Shown in pieces: positions 36,023-45,614 of a stretch of DNA of 64,000 bases (within the stretch, counting starts at the first letter, position 1; the number at the start of each line of letters is the position of its first letter). Below the pieces are notes generated by a model that ran no database searches, was not told the origin of the DNA, and saw only the letters and a list, made by a program, of their open reading frames with translations. The translations under genes and the position numbers were made by a program. Source of the stretch: Lachnospiraceae bacterium JLR.KK008 (GTDB lineage Bacteria > Bacillota > Clostridia > Lachnospirales > Lachnospiraceae). The stretch covers positions 2,846,001 to 2,910,000 of the forward strand of contig CP143548.1 of assembly GCA_037015955.1 (NCBI GenBank). The letters are read 5' to 3'.

Positions 36023-37426
36023 ATGGAAAAATTTTCAAATGCCGTCTCTGCCGTAGACTCTTTTGTCTGGGGGCCGGTCATGCTCGTTCTGCTTGTGGGA
36101 ACCGGGATCTTTTTAACAATCCGTACGGGATTTTTACCCTGGAGAAATCTCGGTTATGCACTGAAAAGCACACTGAGTAAAGAGGCCCGTCAGAAAAAGG
36201 GAAAGGGTGATATTTCACCGTTCTCCGCGCTGACTACCGCCCTCGCTGCCACGATCGGTACCGGAAATATCGTAGGCGTGGCCACCGCCATGGTCTCCGG
36301 CGGCCCGGGCGCACTCGTATGGATGTGGATCTCCGCTTGTTTCGGACTCACTTCCAAATTCAGTGAATGTATGCTGGCTATCAAGTACCGGGAAGTCAAC
36401 GCAAACGGAGAGATTTCCGGCGGTCCGATGTATACCATGAAAAAAGCGCTGAAAAACAAGGCGCTCGGCAATACGCTCGGCTGGCTGTTCGCATTTTTTG
36501 CTGTAGTCGCTTCTTTTGGTATCGGTAACATGACACAGGCAAATTCAATCACAAGCGCGCTGCACGAGACATTCTCTGTTCCTAATTGGATAACAGGCGC
36601 TATTTTGACTGTTCTGTCTCTGCTTATTATTGTGGGCGGTATCAAATCAATTTCCAAAGTGTCACAGATTGTAGTCCCAATTATGGCAATCTTTTACGTT
36701 ATCGCCGCTTTGATCGTTATCGCCGGCAATTTCGCCAATGTACCTGCAGGCGTTGCCATGATCTTCAAGATGGCTTTCAGTGCAAAAGCAGTCGGCGGTG
36801 GACTCTGTGGTACAATCACCGCTTCCATGATGAACGCCATGCGTTTTGGTATTGCCAGAGGTGTGTTTTCCAATGAGGCCGGTATGGGTTCTGCTGCAAT
36901 CACAGCAGCCGCCGCTACGACAGACAATCCGGTGCGCCAGGCATACATAAGCATGACCGGCACTTTCTGGGACACAATCGTCGTCTGTACGATGACCGGT
37001 TTAGCGATCGCCAGCTCCGGCGTTCTCGGTCAGGCAAATCCGGCTACCGGTGAATTATACGAAGGTTCCTCCCTGACAATCGCCGCTTTTGGCACTGTAC
37101 TCGGTCCGGCGGGCGGCTGGCTTGTAAGTATCGGCATTACCTTGTTTGCCTTCTCCACGATTCTCGGGTGGGAATACCACGGCGAGAAAGCCTATGAGTA
37201 TATACTTGGAACGCATAGATTTAATATGGTATACCGGATTTTCTTTTCTCTCGTTGTGTTCGTCGGCTCCGTTGCCACACTGGATCTCGTCTGGAATCTC
37301 TCCGACATCGCCAACGCCCTGATGGCAATCCCGAACCTGGTCTGTATGCTGCTCCTCAGTGGCGAGATCACAAAGGACATCAAAGACTACCAGGAAGTGC
37401 TGAAAAAAGACGCCATGTTCAAATAA
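36023..37426 (+). CDS. Sodium:alanine/glycine symporter, AgcS family
   Basis: 467 residues with about eleven membrane helices. The ATG has GGGAGG upstream; the longer frame to 35981 lacks one. Family signatures are present: FVWGPVMLVLLVGTGIFLTI, ALAATIGTGNIVGVATAM, GGPGALVWMWISAC, and the GVFSNEAGMGSAAITA loop. It imports alanine or glycine with sodium. The gene stands alone and ends at a hairpin. Confidence 0.95.
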   Translation: MEKFSNAVSAVDSFVWGPVMLVLLVGTGIFLTIRTGFLPWRNLGYALKSTLSKEARQKKGKGDISPFSALTTALAATIGTGNIVGVATAMVSGGPGALVWMWISACFGLTSKFSECMLAIKYREVNANGEISGGPMYTMKKALKNKALGNTLGWLFAFFAVVASFGIGNMTQANSITSALHETFSVPNWITGAILTVLSLLIIVGGIKSISKVSQIVVPIMAIFYVIAALIVIAGNFANVPAGVAMIFKMAFSAKAVGGGLCGTITASMMNAMRFGIARGVFSNEAGMGSAAITAAAATTDNPVRQAYISMTGTFWDTIVVCTMTGLAIASSGVLGQANPATGELYEGSSLTIAAFGTVLGPAGGWLVSIGITLFAFSTILGWEYHGEKAYEYILGTHRFNMVYRIFFSLVVFVGSVATLDLVWNLSDIANALMAIPNLVCMLLLSGEITKDIKDYQEVLKKDAMFK

Positions 37427-37454
37427 CAATATCGATTCCATATCTGTCATCAAT

Positions 37455-37488
37455 AAGGCCGCCGCAGAATAATCCGCGACGGCCTTTT
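37455..37488 (+). terminator. Terminator of the symporter gene
   Basis: AAGGCCG/CGGCCTT outer stem with an inner CCGC/GCGG-type pair and TTTTGATT on the plus strand. Confidence 0.75.
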
Positions 37489-37512
37489 GATTCGTCTTTC
37501 TTTGATTCGCCT

Positions 37513-39393
37513 CTATTTCACAAACCAATGATATATCTTTACAAATACTGCCTTCAGCCTCCCCCACATGCCGATGTCTTCCGGCGGCTGCTCCAGGTCG
37601 ACCGTATTGTCCACTTCATCGTCGATCGCAATCTCCGCCGTCCGCAGTATGATCTGAATGCTTTCCGGAGACTCGTTCTTCGCCGAGGTAAATGACGGAA
37701 ATTCCTCTCCCGTATCGATGTTTAAAATGTTTGTCTCTTCCTCAATCTCATCCAGCTCATTGTCCACCGCCTCTTTCATCGTATCTTTGGCGTCCCGGAA
37801 CACTTCGCTGCCGTCCGCAATACCAATGCCGCTGTTTAATATGCCGATCATACCGCTCAGGCTTGAATCGATCGCCGCATCGAGGCTGTCCTCCGTGGCG
37901 TCCATCAGACTGCGCATACTTCTGAGCGCCGTCTGTACCGCATACGTACTCATGCTGGCATTATCGATAAACAACTGGGTCTCGTCCAGAAGCATTAGTA
38001 CATGCTCTTTATAATCCTCTGTCATATGTCCGCCCAGACTGTAACTCTCGTTCAGCACCTCGCTCGCCTTACCCGTAAGATTTTCCACCTCATGGATCAC
38101 ACCTTCCGTATCTTCCAGCACCGGAGCGGCAGATTTCGTCAAAACACCCGCAAAATTAGCCAGATAACCGATCTCTGCGCCCACCTGCAGAGCGCCTGCA
38201 TCCCCGGTCGCTCCATAGATCTCTTTCAGACTGTCAATGGCGTCCTCGATCTCCTCCTGCGTATCTCCCGCGCCATCCTTCATCTTATGTCTCAGCTCTT
38301 TCATGGACTTCTGCAAGTCTTTGGAGGCTTCCTCCATATCCTCCAGATATTCGTCCATTTCATAAATGCTCTGGCGGATCGTCTCCAACTGATCCATGGC
38401 ATCAATATAATCCTCTTTTTCAATGGCTGTCTGCGCGGAAAGGAGCATGAGACTGTTGATGATACCATCCAGAGAATTGATGGCCGCATCAGCATCTGAC
38501 TTTACCAGCCCTTCCCCGGCGTCATAGACCTCCTTGGCCTTCTGCGCTGCCCTCACGCCCTTCTGCGTCTCTTCCAGACCGCCCTTCATATCGGACAGGT
38601 TATCAAAGATCACATCAGCGCTGTCACTCATGGCGTCAATTGAGTCTCTGACTTTGTCCTTGACTTCGCGGACATCACTGATCCTGTCGAGAGAAGAGAT
38701 CGTAGCCGGAACCATCAGGAACATCAGGCCAATACTCTCATAGCTGTCCGTGCCCACGTCAATACGGAAGGTCCCTTCCTCTCCGGGAAGCGCCATAAAC
38801 AGAACTGCCTTTTTCGTCCCCAATGTCTGAAGCTGGGAGCCGGGAGCCTCCAGAGAATAATTGTCCTTGTCCATATCTACCATCGCGGCCACCGTCAGTA
38901 TCATATTATTTTTGTAATACTCGGGCGCGCTGTCATTGGGCTGCACATCAATCAGCGTCGTGACCATCCCGCTGGCCCCGGCCAGTTCCTGCGCTTCACA
39001 CTCTTTGCCATTTAATTTGTAAGTCACGTCCAGATTCCAGGGAAGTTCCTGCGCCAGTTTATCGGTCCTGCATTCAAAATAAAAGCGCTCCCCCTCCTGT
39101 TCGCTCAGATCCCATGTGACTTTGCCCTCCTCGAGAACGGGAACCGCCGTATTGCTCATATTGACGACATCCTTGTAGCTTCCGTAGTCCACGACCGTCG
39201 TACTTCCGTTGAGCATACAACTTTTTACGATATTGACTTCCTCCACTTTGCCGTAATAGTCCAGATTGACATAGACAGATTCGTCCACTTTCACCCGGGG
39301 AGGAGCCGCCTGCAGATCGAGCGAGATCATACCAAAAGTCAGGACAGCCGCCATACCGGCCGCGATCGCCTGTTTCCCGTTTCTGTTATTCAT
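37513..39393 (-). CDS. Secreted coiled-coil protein, partner of the MMPL transporter
   Basis: 626 residues. A signal-like N-terminus (AIAAGMAAVLTFGMISLDLQA) is followed by a beta-rich region (about 30-230), then a long coiled coil (about 230-560) with many Asp/Glu/Met and Lys/Arg repeats, and a short hydrophobic C-terminus (WGRLKAVFVKIYHWFV) that could re-anchor it. The pattern recalls the long external part of YhgE-type proteins but without their membrane domain, so the family is not certain. The start codon overlaps the MMPL stop by 8 bases (ATGAATAA), which argues strongly for joint action, perhaps as an external adaptor. Confidence 0.75.
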   Translation of the reverse strand: MNNRNGKQAIAAGMAAVLTFGMISLDLQAAPPRVKVDESVYVNLDYYGKVEEVNIVKSCMLNGSTTVVDYGSYKDVVNMSNTAVPVLEEGKVTWDLSEQEGERFYFECRTDKLAQELPWNLDVTYKLNGKECEAQELAGASGMVTTLIDVQPNDSAPEYYKNNMILTVAAMVDMDKDNYSLEAPGSQLQTLGTKKAVLFMALPGEEGTFRIDVGTDSYESIGLMFLMVPATISSLDRISDVREVKDKVRDSIDAMSDSADVIFDNLSDMKGGLEETQKGVRAAQKAKEVYDAGEGLVKSDADAAINSLDGIINSLMLLSAQTAIEKEDYIDAMDQLETIRQSIYEMDEYLEDMEEASKDLQKSMKELRHKMKDGAGDTQEEIEDAIDSLKEIYGATGDAGALQVGAEIGYLANFAGVLTKSAAPVLEDTEGVIHEVENLTGKASEVLNESYSLGGHMTEDYKEHVLMLLDETQLFIDNASMSTYAVQTALRSMRSLMDATEDSLDAAIDSSLSGMIGILNSGIGIADGSEVFRDAKDTMKEAVDNELDEIEEETNILNIDTGEEFPSFTSAKNESPESIQIILRTAEIAIDDEVDNTVDLEQPPEDIGMWGRLKAVFVKIYHWFVK

Positions 39394-41683
39394 CCTTGTT
39401 TCCTCCTTTGGCCCCTGCCTGCTCTCTGCGCTGCTGCCGTCTCTCGGCCAGACGCGCCATCAATTCCCGGCGCTTTTGTCTGCGCACCGCTATCTTTTTG
39501 CGGATTCGTTCGATCTCCCGGCGTTTCCATTCATCCCGAACTGCTTTCCCTTTGAAAATCAATGTATCGAAAACCGTGAGCAGAGCCGGAACTGCGAGAA
39601 TCACCATGCACATACTGATCAGACCGCCCCGGCCGATCAGATGTCCAAGCGAAGAAATCGCGCTGACGGACGAAATAAAATAGATGCCATAGCCCGCCAC
39701 AGTAAGAATTGTGCCGGAAGTGAGGATCGAAAGAATGCTTCTTTGCAGCGCATCGACCGCCGCCGCCTTTTTTTCCATTCCATGCTCCCTGTTATACATA
39801 TAATTATTGGTAAGCAAAATAGAATAGTCTACCGTCGCCCCCAGCTGAATACAGCTCACAATGATAAAGCCGTTGAACATAAAGCTCTCACCCTGCAGAT
39901 AAGGCACTGTCATATTGATGTAAGTCGCGATTGTGATCGGTATCAGCACCAGTATCGGCAGCAAAAATGACTGAAAAGTAATTCCCACGACAACCGCCAC
40001 TGCCAGCAGCGAGATGACGTTTGTCACCGCATAGTCAGGCACCATCAGCTCTTTCAGATCCTGCGTGGATGGTGTATTCCCTACGACATAGGCATTCTCC
40101 GGATAATATTTTTTCACGATCTGCTGAATCTCATCTGATGTTTCGAACGCAAGCGTACTCTCCGTATCTGTCTTTGTGTACATCAGCATACGGGCATAAT
40201 TTTCCGTGCGGAGCTGTCCTTTGATGCTCTCTGGTATGATGCTCTCCGGGATGCCGACCGGAAGCACATTGGCGATACCGGTAACACTTTTCACATAATA
40301 CAGATCTTCAAGTTCATCTGCCAGTTCCCGCTCTTTGATCGGTGTCTCGTTGGGCACGATGATCAGGTAGAGATTGCTGCGCCCGAACTTTTCCTCAATC
40401 TCCGCCGTATCATCGTAAACCTTCGTTCCCTGGCTTCTTCCAAGTGCGCTGTTGCCAAATGTGAAACTGTTCATATTCTGCGCCACATAGGCAGGCACGA
40501 CCACAACCGCCATAAAGACCAGCACTACATAACGTATTTTAAATACCGCTTTGGAAACCATCCGGAACTGCGGCATGATACTCCTGTGTTTTGTCTTTTC
40601 AATCAAATCACCAAAGCGCAGAAGCAACGCCGGCATCAGGAAAAGAACCGTCACCACACTGCAGACAATACTCTTCCCGAGCACCAGCCCCACATCCCGT
40701 CCAAGGCCAAACCGCATGGCGAGCAGCGCCATAAAGCCCACGAACGTTGTCATCGCACTGGAAAGAATGGAGACAGCCGACTCTTTCAGTGCGCCTGCCA
40801 TCGCCTTCTCTTTGTTTCCCGGCTTCGCCTCGTTCCTGCGCACATAGGTATGTAAAAGAAATACTGAATAGTCCATGGAAGTGGCAAGCTGTAAGACTGA
40901 CGCCACACTGGAGCTCATAAAAGAGATTGTCCCAAGCAGAACATTGCTGCCCATATTTAATACGATGGCAATCCCCATCACGGAGAGAAAAAGCACCGGC
41001 TCAAACCATGAATCGGTAGTCAGGCAGAGGATAATCAGAATTAATATGACCGCCACTGCCATAATAATCCGCAGTTCCCTGTCCAGCGTCTCTTCCAGAG
41101 ATTTATTCTCCACCGCCGGTCCCGCATACCGGCCCTTTTCTCCGAGAATATTCTGGATCTCTTCCACCGCTGTTTTCGTCTCCTCGTCATTGTCTCCCTT
41201 CTCAAACGTCACATCCATCACGGCGCAGCGATCCCGGTAATAATCCTTCTGTGAATCCAGATCGAGAAAGTCTTCGCTCATATACACATCTTCCGTCATC
41301 CACATGACCATATCAACGCCATCAATATTTTCCAGGATCTGTTTGTACATATATGCCTCATAGACTGAGACATCTGTAACCATAACCCTGGCAGTGCCCG
41401 GATAACCAAACTCCTTCTCCATCAGATCGATGGCTTTTTTTGATTCCGTGTAGGCAGGAAGATATTCCGTCAGGTCATAATTCACTTTAACGAGCGGTGC
41501 ATTGATGACGCTTAATACGATCAGTACGATAAACATCATTTCGATCATATGACGCTTTCTGACAATCACGTTGGCAATGCCGCTCGCTTTGATACGCCTG
41601 AGCCGTTCTCTTATGCCTTCTGCGTCTTTCTCTTTTCTGTTTCCCAGCTGATCTTTAAATTTCTTCCATAGCCCGGTAATCAA
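39386..41683 (-). CDS. MMPL/RND-superfamily membrane transporter
   Basis: 765 residues. Two copies of a membrane domain of about six helices each, with an external loop after the first helix of each, are typical of MMPL/RND proteins. Signatures include FMSSSVASVLQLATSMDYSV and the matching second-half segment IQLGATVDYSILLTNNYMYN, with the charged residues in the membrane helices expected of proton-driven family members. The first helix is preceded by a basic segment, and the C-terminus is an Arg/Gln-rich tail of about 30 residues. The start is TTG with GAGGAAG 7 bases upstream. Transport of a lipid or peptide is likely; the cargo is not known. Confidence 0.88.
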   Translation of the reverse strand: MITGLWKKFKDQLGNRKEKDAEGIRERLRRIKASGIANVIVRKRHMIEMMFIVLIVLSVINAPLVKVNYDLTEYLPAYTESKKAIDLMEKEFGYPGTARVMVTDVSVYEAYMYKQILENIDGVDMVMWMTEDVYMSEDFLDLDSQKDYYRDRCAVMDVTFEKGDNDEETKTAVEEIQNILGEKGRYAGPAVENKSLEETLDRELRIIMAVAVILILIILCLTTDSWFEPVLFLSVMGIAIVLNMGSNVLLGTISFMSSSVASVLQLATSMDYSVFLLHTYVRRNEAKPGNKEKAMAGALKESAVSILSSAMTTFVGFMALLAMRFGLGRDVGLVLGKSIVCSVVTVLFLMPALLLRFGDLIEKTKHRSIMPQFRMVSKAVFKIRYVVLVFMAVVVVPAYVAQNMNSFTFGNSALGRSQGTKVYDDTAEIEEKFGRSNLYLIIVPNETPIKERELADELEDLYYVKSVTGIANVLPVGIPESIIPESIKGQLRTENYARMLMYTKTDTESTLAFETSDEIQQIVKKYYPENAYVVGNTPSTQDLKELMVPDYAVTNVISLLAVAVVVGITFQSFLLPILVLIPITIATYINMTVPYLQGESFMFNGFIIVSCIQLGATVDYSILLTNNYMYNREHGMEKKAAAVDALQRSILSILTSGTILTVAGYGIYFISSVSAISSLGHLIGRGGLISMCMVILAVPALLTVFDTLIFKGKAVRDEWKRREIERIRKKIAVRRQKRRELMARLAERRQQRREQAGAKGGNKDE

Positions 41684-41873
41684 GCCACTTCCTCACTTTC
41701 TGCGCTTATAACTGCCTTCCATAATGATTCCATAATTGTTTTTCCACAGAAAAGTATATTAAAAAATAACGGCTTGTTACACATTCGATTATTATAGTCT
41801 GTATTTTTAGAATATACATATATACTATTTTGTATTAATTTTTTTGATAACAAGAAAGGATTTTTGATACAGC

Positions 41874-41902
41874 AAACGGCGTGACTTCAGCCACGCCGTT
41901 TG
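41874..41902. terminator. Hairpin after the EF-hand-like gene
   Basis: 10-bp perfect stem AAACGGCGTG/CACGCCGTTT with an 8-base loop, between the gene ending at 41941 and the MMPL gene. The rest of gap 41684-41940 is very AT-rich without a supported gene. Confidence 0.75.
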
Positions 41903-41940
41903 TATCTGTTCATGCCATTTATTAGATTTATCTTTCCTTC

Positions 41941-42498
41941 TTACCGCAAGTACTGAGAAAATGCTTTATCAATCGCATCTTCTATCGTATCGAACTCTTC
42001 CCGACACTGTTCACATTTATCAAAATAATCCGGCATCGACCAATAACCGAGATCTTCATCAAAGCTGAAGTCTGAATAGACCACACCATGTCTGCATTGA
42101 TGTGAGAGCAGATTGAACATGATCTGAACCGCCTGTGCACCTTCCTGATCATACTCTGCCATTTTGTAGATCAGTGCCAGTTCAAATCTGTCGTCAAATC
42201 CATTGCAGTTTAAGTCGATGTAGCCGCAGCCATTGACCAGGTCTCTGTCATCAATGCCGTCCCCGTCCGCATCCTGAAGTTCACCCCATACATCCGTTCT
42301 CAGCAGGATCGCATTTTTCATAACAGCCATCGCCTCTTCATCCTCCATGTCGATAGAGATCGAGTCAAAAGACGCCAGTATCTCCGGTGTCATCATCTGC
42401 TGAAAATCCTGTTTCTGCGCTTCCTCCGCACATACTGCCATACTGCTCCCAAGCAAAAGTGCAAGTGCAAACACAAACCCTGTAAACTTTTTGTTCAT
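41941..42498 (-). CDS. Secreted protein with EF-hand-like calcium loops
   Basis: 185 residues. A clear signal peptide (FTGFVFALALLLGSSMAVCAEE) would be cut after residue 24. Two Asp-rich loops of dockerin or EF-hand type follow: DADGDGIDDRD and DLNCNGFDDRFE. The C-terminal half is acidic and helical, with paired Cys (QCR and KCEQCREEF) that could form a disulfide or bind metal. I do not recognise the family. It lies 123 bases after the LacI-type gene on the same strand. Calcium binding is inferred from the loops. Confidence 0.72.
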   Translation of the reverse strand: MNKKFTGFVFALALLLGSSMAVCAEEAQKQDFQQMMTPEILASFDSISIDMEDEEAMAVMKNAILLRTDVWGELQDADGDGIDDRDLVNGCGYIDLNCNGFDDRFELALIYKMAEYDQEGAQAVQIMFNLLSHQCRHGVVYSDFSFDEDLGYWSMPDYFDKCEQCREEFDTIEDAIDKAFSQYLR

Positions 42499-42621
42499 AC
42501 TTATTCTCCCTTCCCATCCGGTGTACGTGTTTCACGGTTCCAATTTCATTATAGCACGTTATCGGGCTGAAATCATCCTCCCTGCACTTTCTTTTTGGTT
42601 TTTACATCAATTCCGGCGCTC

Positions 42622-43593
42622 TTATCTCTCCACAATGCGATAGCCCAGCTTCACTTCTCTGGCGGCAGCTTCTTTCTGCCCCAGAATTTCCATCAACATC
42701 CGCACCGCCAGTTCTCCGCTCCTTTCATAAGAATAGTGAACGGTAATCAGCGGAGGCACCGTCACTCTGGCACTGTCAGAGTCACCCTGTCCGGCTACCA
42801 ATATCTGCTCCGGTACACTGATCCTGTGTTCCTGCAAATACTGCATGGCGCCACAGGCCATCGCATCTGTGGCACAGATCAGTCCGTCCAGCTCTCTGTG
42901 ATCTCTCAATAATTCTCCTGTTTTCATATAACCGGAAGCAACAGCAAAGTCTGCCTGTATGTAATTATTTCCCAGCTCCTCGTGTCCCATATCACGCACC
43001 GCATCACAAAATCCCCGGTGTCGTTCGGCGCCCACCGCTCTGTCCTGTTCGATCGCACCAATATACCCGAGGTTTCTTCTTCCTTTTTCTAAAAGCAGCC
43101 GCGTGAGATCATAGGTTGCATGATAATCATCATGAAATACACAGCCATAACCGGCAAGCTGCTGTCCCACGATCACCACCGGCACAGAAAACTTTTTCAG
43201 TTGCTTTTTATAGCCAGGTGTAAACACTGTCGCTGACAAAATCACACCATCTACCTGTCTGCTGTCGAATGCTGCCAGATATTCCAGTTCTTTCTGCGGA
43301 TCATTCTGTGCAACAGCCAATAACATCCGGTACCCCTGGTCATTCAAAACATTGAGAATGCCTTCCACAACTCTCCCGATCGACGCAGAGGCAATTTTCG
43401 GCACGATCACACCGATCATTCCGGTCTTCTTGGTCCTCAGCATTTGCGCCTGCAGAGAAGGACGATACCCCGTTTCCTCCACTACCCGCCGGATCGCTTC
43501 ACGCTTTTCATCCGAAATATATCCATTGTTAAAATAGCGCGAGACGGCCGCCCTGGACACCCCGGCCATCTCCGCTATTTCCCCGATATTCAT
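42622..43593 (-). CDS. LacI-family transcription regulator
   Basis: 323 residues. The N-terminal helix-turn-helix is IGEIAEMAGVSRAAVSRYFN, then the hinge and the sugar-binding-type effector domain starting GMIGVIVPKIASASIGRVVEG. The C-terminal core has the usual LICATDAMACGAMQYLQ and DSDSARVTVPPLITVHYS. It follows the HPr-like gene by 33 bases; the two are clearly co-transcribed. Two cre-like operators flank the shared promoter, so autoregulation is likely. Whether it binds the HPr-like protein, as CcpA binds HPr-Ser-P, is an open and testable idea. Confidence 0.93.
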   Translation of the reverse strand: MNIGEIAEMAGVSRAAVSRYFNNGYISDEKREAIRRVVEETGYRPSLQAQMLRTKKTGMIGVIVPKIASASIGRVVEGILNVLNDQGYRMLLAVAQNDPQKELEYLAAFDSRQVDGVILSATVFTPGYKKQLKKFSVPVVIVGQQLAGYGCVFHDDYHATYDLTRLLLEKGRRNLGYIGAIEQDRAVGAERHRGFCDAVRDMGHEELGNNYIQADFAVASGYMKTGELLRDHRELDGLICATDAMACGAMQYLQEHRISVPEQILVAGQGDSDSARVTVPPLITVHYSYERSGELAVRMLMEILGQKEAAAREVKLGYRIVER

Positions 43594-43626
43594 ACATCTA
43601 CACTCCCACTGCTAAAGGTCTTTCTT

Positions 43627-43860
43627 TTACGCTCCCGCATACAGAAAAGGGGCGATCTTTTCCCGGATACATTCATCGTTGGAATCGTATCTAAGTGGAA
43701 GAGGTTTTGAGAAATCCAGCGCCAACACACCCAATATGGATTTTGCATCAACGATCCTCTTGCCGGAACCCAGATCAAAGTTTGTGTCAAATTTGTCAAT
43801 AATGTTCACGAACTGCCTGATCTGATCAACACTGTGAAACTTAACATTTACCTGCTGCAT
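43627..43860 (-). CDS. Second HPr-like (Crh-like) protein without the active histidine
   Basis: 77 residues. The Ser46 region is kept (DAKSILGVLALDFSKPL) but the His15 block is replaced by SVDQIRQFVNIID, just as in the paralogue at 3371-3601. Both share VDAKSI and FSKPL-type blocks. The ribosome site AGGAAAGG is good. The gene begins an operon with a LacI-type regulator. Because the Ser46 block that HPr kinase recognises is present and the catalytic His is not, a signalling role is more likely than phosphate transfer. Confidence 0.8.
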   Translation of the reverse strand: MQQVNVKFHSVDQIRQFVNIIDKFDTNFDLGSGKRIVDAKSILGVLALDFSKPLPLRYDSNDECIREKIAPFLYAGA

Positions 43861-43929
43861 GTCATCTTCCTTTCCTCAGACCGCAAATCGGTATCCGTCT
43901 GTAACCGATTTACTTTTCTGAACCTTTTG

Positions 43930-44042
43930 TGTTTTCGATTTCACTATGACAGTTATCATATACCCATTATTTTCCTTTGTAAATAGGCATTTTTCATAGT
44001 CTTTAAAAATATTTTTTGTGAAATTTGTTGAAATCGATTTCA
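43930..44042. promoter_or_regulatory. Promoter with two cre/LacI-type operators before the HPr-like/LacI operon
   Basis: Minus-strand promoter TTTACA (43978-43983), 17 bases, TATGAT (43955-43960). Upstream lies TGAAATCGATTTCA (44029-44042), a perfect 14-base palindrome that satisfies the cre consensus TGWAANCGNTNWCA. Downstream lies a poorer half-site, TGAAATCGAAAACA on the minus strand (43930-43943). Their centres are 99 bases apart, which suits repression by looping. Confidence 0.72.
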
Positions 44043-44070
44043 CAAAAACATACACATTTATATTCCTTCG

Positions 44071-45531
44071 TTACAGCTGTACCAGCTTCGTCGCAACCGT
44101 ATCCCGGAATGCTTTGTCGTGCTCCACAAAGATCATTGTCGGTGAAAATTCCCTGATCAGCCGTTCGATCTGCATTCGCGAATAAATATCGATAAAATTT
44201 AACGGCTCATCCCACACATACAGATGCGCCTGCTCACACAGGCTCCTGGCAATCAATACTTTTTTCTTCTGCCCTGCGGAAAACTCCTTCATATCTTTTT
44301 CAAATTGCGTGCGTTCGAAATCCAGTTTGCGCAAAACTGTCTTCAGCAAACTTTCATCAAGCCTGTTTTCCTCTGCAAACACCGTCAGTGTTCCCTGCAG
44401 ATAAGAGGTGTCCTGGGGCACATAAGAGATGACAAGGCCGGAACCCGCCTTCAGACTCCCTCTGAACTCTGCCGCTTCCCCTGTCAAAAGTTTCAGCAGG
44501 CTGCTCTTGCCGCTGCCATTTTTCCCATCCAGTGCGATCCGATCCCCTCTGCGCACGGTAAATGTAACCGGATCACAGACTTCACGTTCCCCATAACAGA
44601 CAGAAACCTCCGAAAAAGAGACGAGCGTATCGGCATGATAAGAGAGCGGACAGAGTTTCAGATCCACGGCCGTTTCCACGTTTTTCAGGAGCGCTGACTT
44701 TTGCCTGACCGCTTCCTCCTGTCTCGCCTCTATCACTTTTGACCGCTTCATCATCTTAGCGGCTTTGTGGCCTACATACCCTTTATCGGCCGCTCCGATC
44801 TTCGACGCTTCCACCTGCTCCGACCAGCCGGCCGACCGTCTGGACGACTGCTTTAAACGGCGGATGTCTTTTTGCAGACGGATATTTTCTGCTGCTTCAT
44901 ACTGCTGCTGTCGTTCAAAATCTGTGAGCCACGACGAGAAGTCGCCGCCTCGCACCACAATGTCAGCCCTGTTCAGCGACAGAATATGGTCGACACAGCC
45001 ATCCAGAAAACAACGGTCGTGAGAAACGAGTATAAATCCTTTTTTCTTTTTTAAATATGCTGAAACCATTTGTCTCGCCCTGATGTCCAGGTGATTGGTA
45101 GGCTCATCGATCAGCAGATAATGCCCTTCGTTCAAAAAAAGAGACGCAAGCAAAACTTTCGTCTGCTCTCCGTTGGAAAGTGTCTCAAAAGGCCGCCACA
45201 AAGTCTCCTCGTCTACCTCAAGGCAGGACAATTCACGCATCAGTTCCCATTCCTGCGCCAATGGGCAGATCTCCTGAAGAACCTCAACTGTCAACCGGCT
45301 TTGATCGTTCACCTGATAAGGAAAATAGTCAAATTCTGACGAACAGGTGATCGTTCCACCATACTCATATTTTCCCAGTAATAAATTCAGGAAAGTCGTT
45401 TTCCCTCTGCCGTTCCTTCCCACAAACCCCAGTTTCCAATCTGTATCGATCTGAAAACTGACATCTTCGAAAACATTATCATAACTTGTCGGATATGAAA
45501 AAGTAAGGCCGTCTACTTTGATCATTGACAT
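44071..45531 (-). CDS. ABC-F protein of the Lsa type (predicted ribosome protection)
   Basis: 486 residues with two ABC domains and no membrane part. Walker A is GRNGRGKTTFLN and GKNGSGKSSLLK; the signature motifs are LSNGEQTKVLL and FSAGQKKKVLI. The start SMIKVDGLTFSY and the linker block DKGYVGHKAAKMMKRSK closely follow Lsa-family proteins, which give resistance to lincosamides, streptogramin A and pleuromutilins by acting at the ribosome. The ATG at 45529-45531 has AAGGAGGG 8 bases upstream; an upstream-extended frame to 45717 runs through the leader hairpins and is rejected. Resistance is a family inference; other ABC-F roles remain possible. Confidence 0.87.
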   Translation of the reverse strand: MSMIKVDGLTFSYPTSYDNVFEDVSFQIDTDWKLGFVGRNGRGKTTFLNLLLGKYEYGGTITCSSEFDYFPYQVNDQSRLTVEVLQEICPLAQEWELMRELSCLEVDEETLWRPFETLSNGEQTKVLLASLFLNEGHYLLIDEPTNHLDIRARQMVSAYLKKKKGFILVSHDRCFLDGCVDHILSLNRADIVVRGGDFSSWLTDFERQQQYEAAENIRLQKDIRRLKQSSRRSAGWSEQVEASKIGAADKGYVGHKAAKMMKRSKVIEARQEEAVRQKSALLKNVETAVDLKLCPLSYHADTLVSFSEVSVCYGEREVCDPVTFTVRRGDRIALDGKNGSGKSSLLKLLTGEAAEFRGSLKAGSGLVISYVPQDTSYLQGTLTVFAEENRLDESLLKTVLRKLDFERTQFEKDMKEFSAGQKKKVLIARSLCEQAHLYVWDEPLNFIDIYSRMQIERLIREFSPTMIFVEHDKAFRDTVATKLVQL

Positions 45532-45614
45532 ACACAAATCCCTCCTTAACAAAAAAAGAACCCCGCCCCGTGATTTCGCATACAGGCGCATCGCACAGCA
45601 GTCATTCCCACAAG

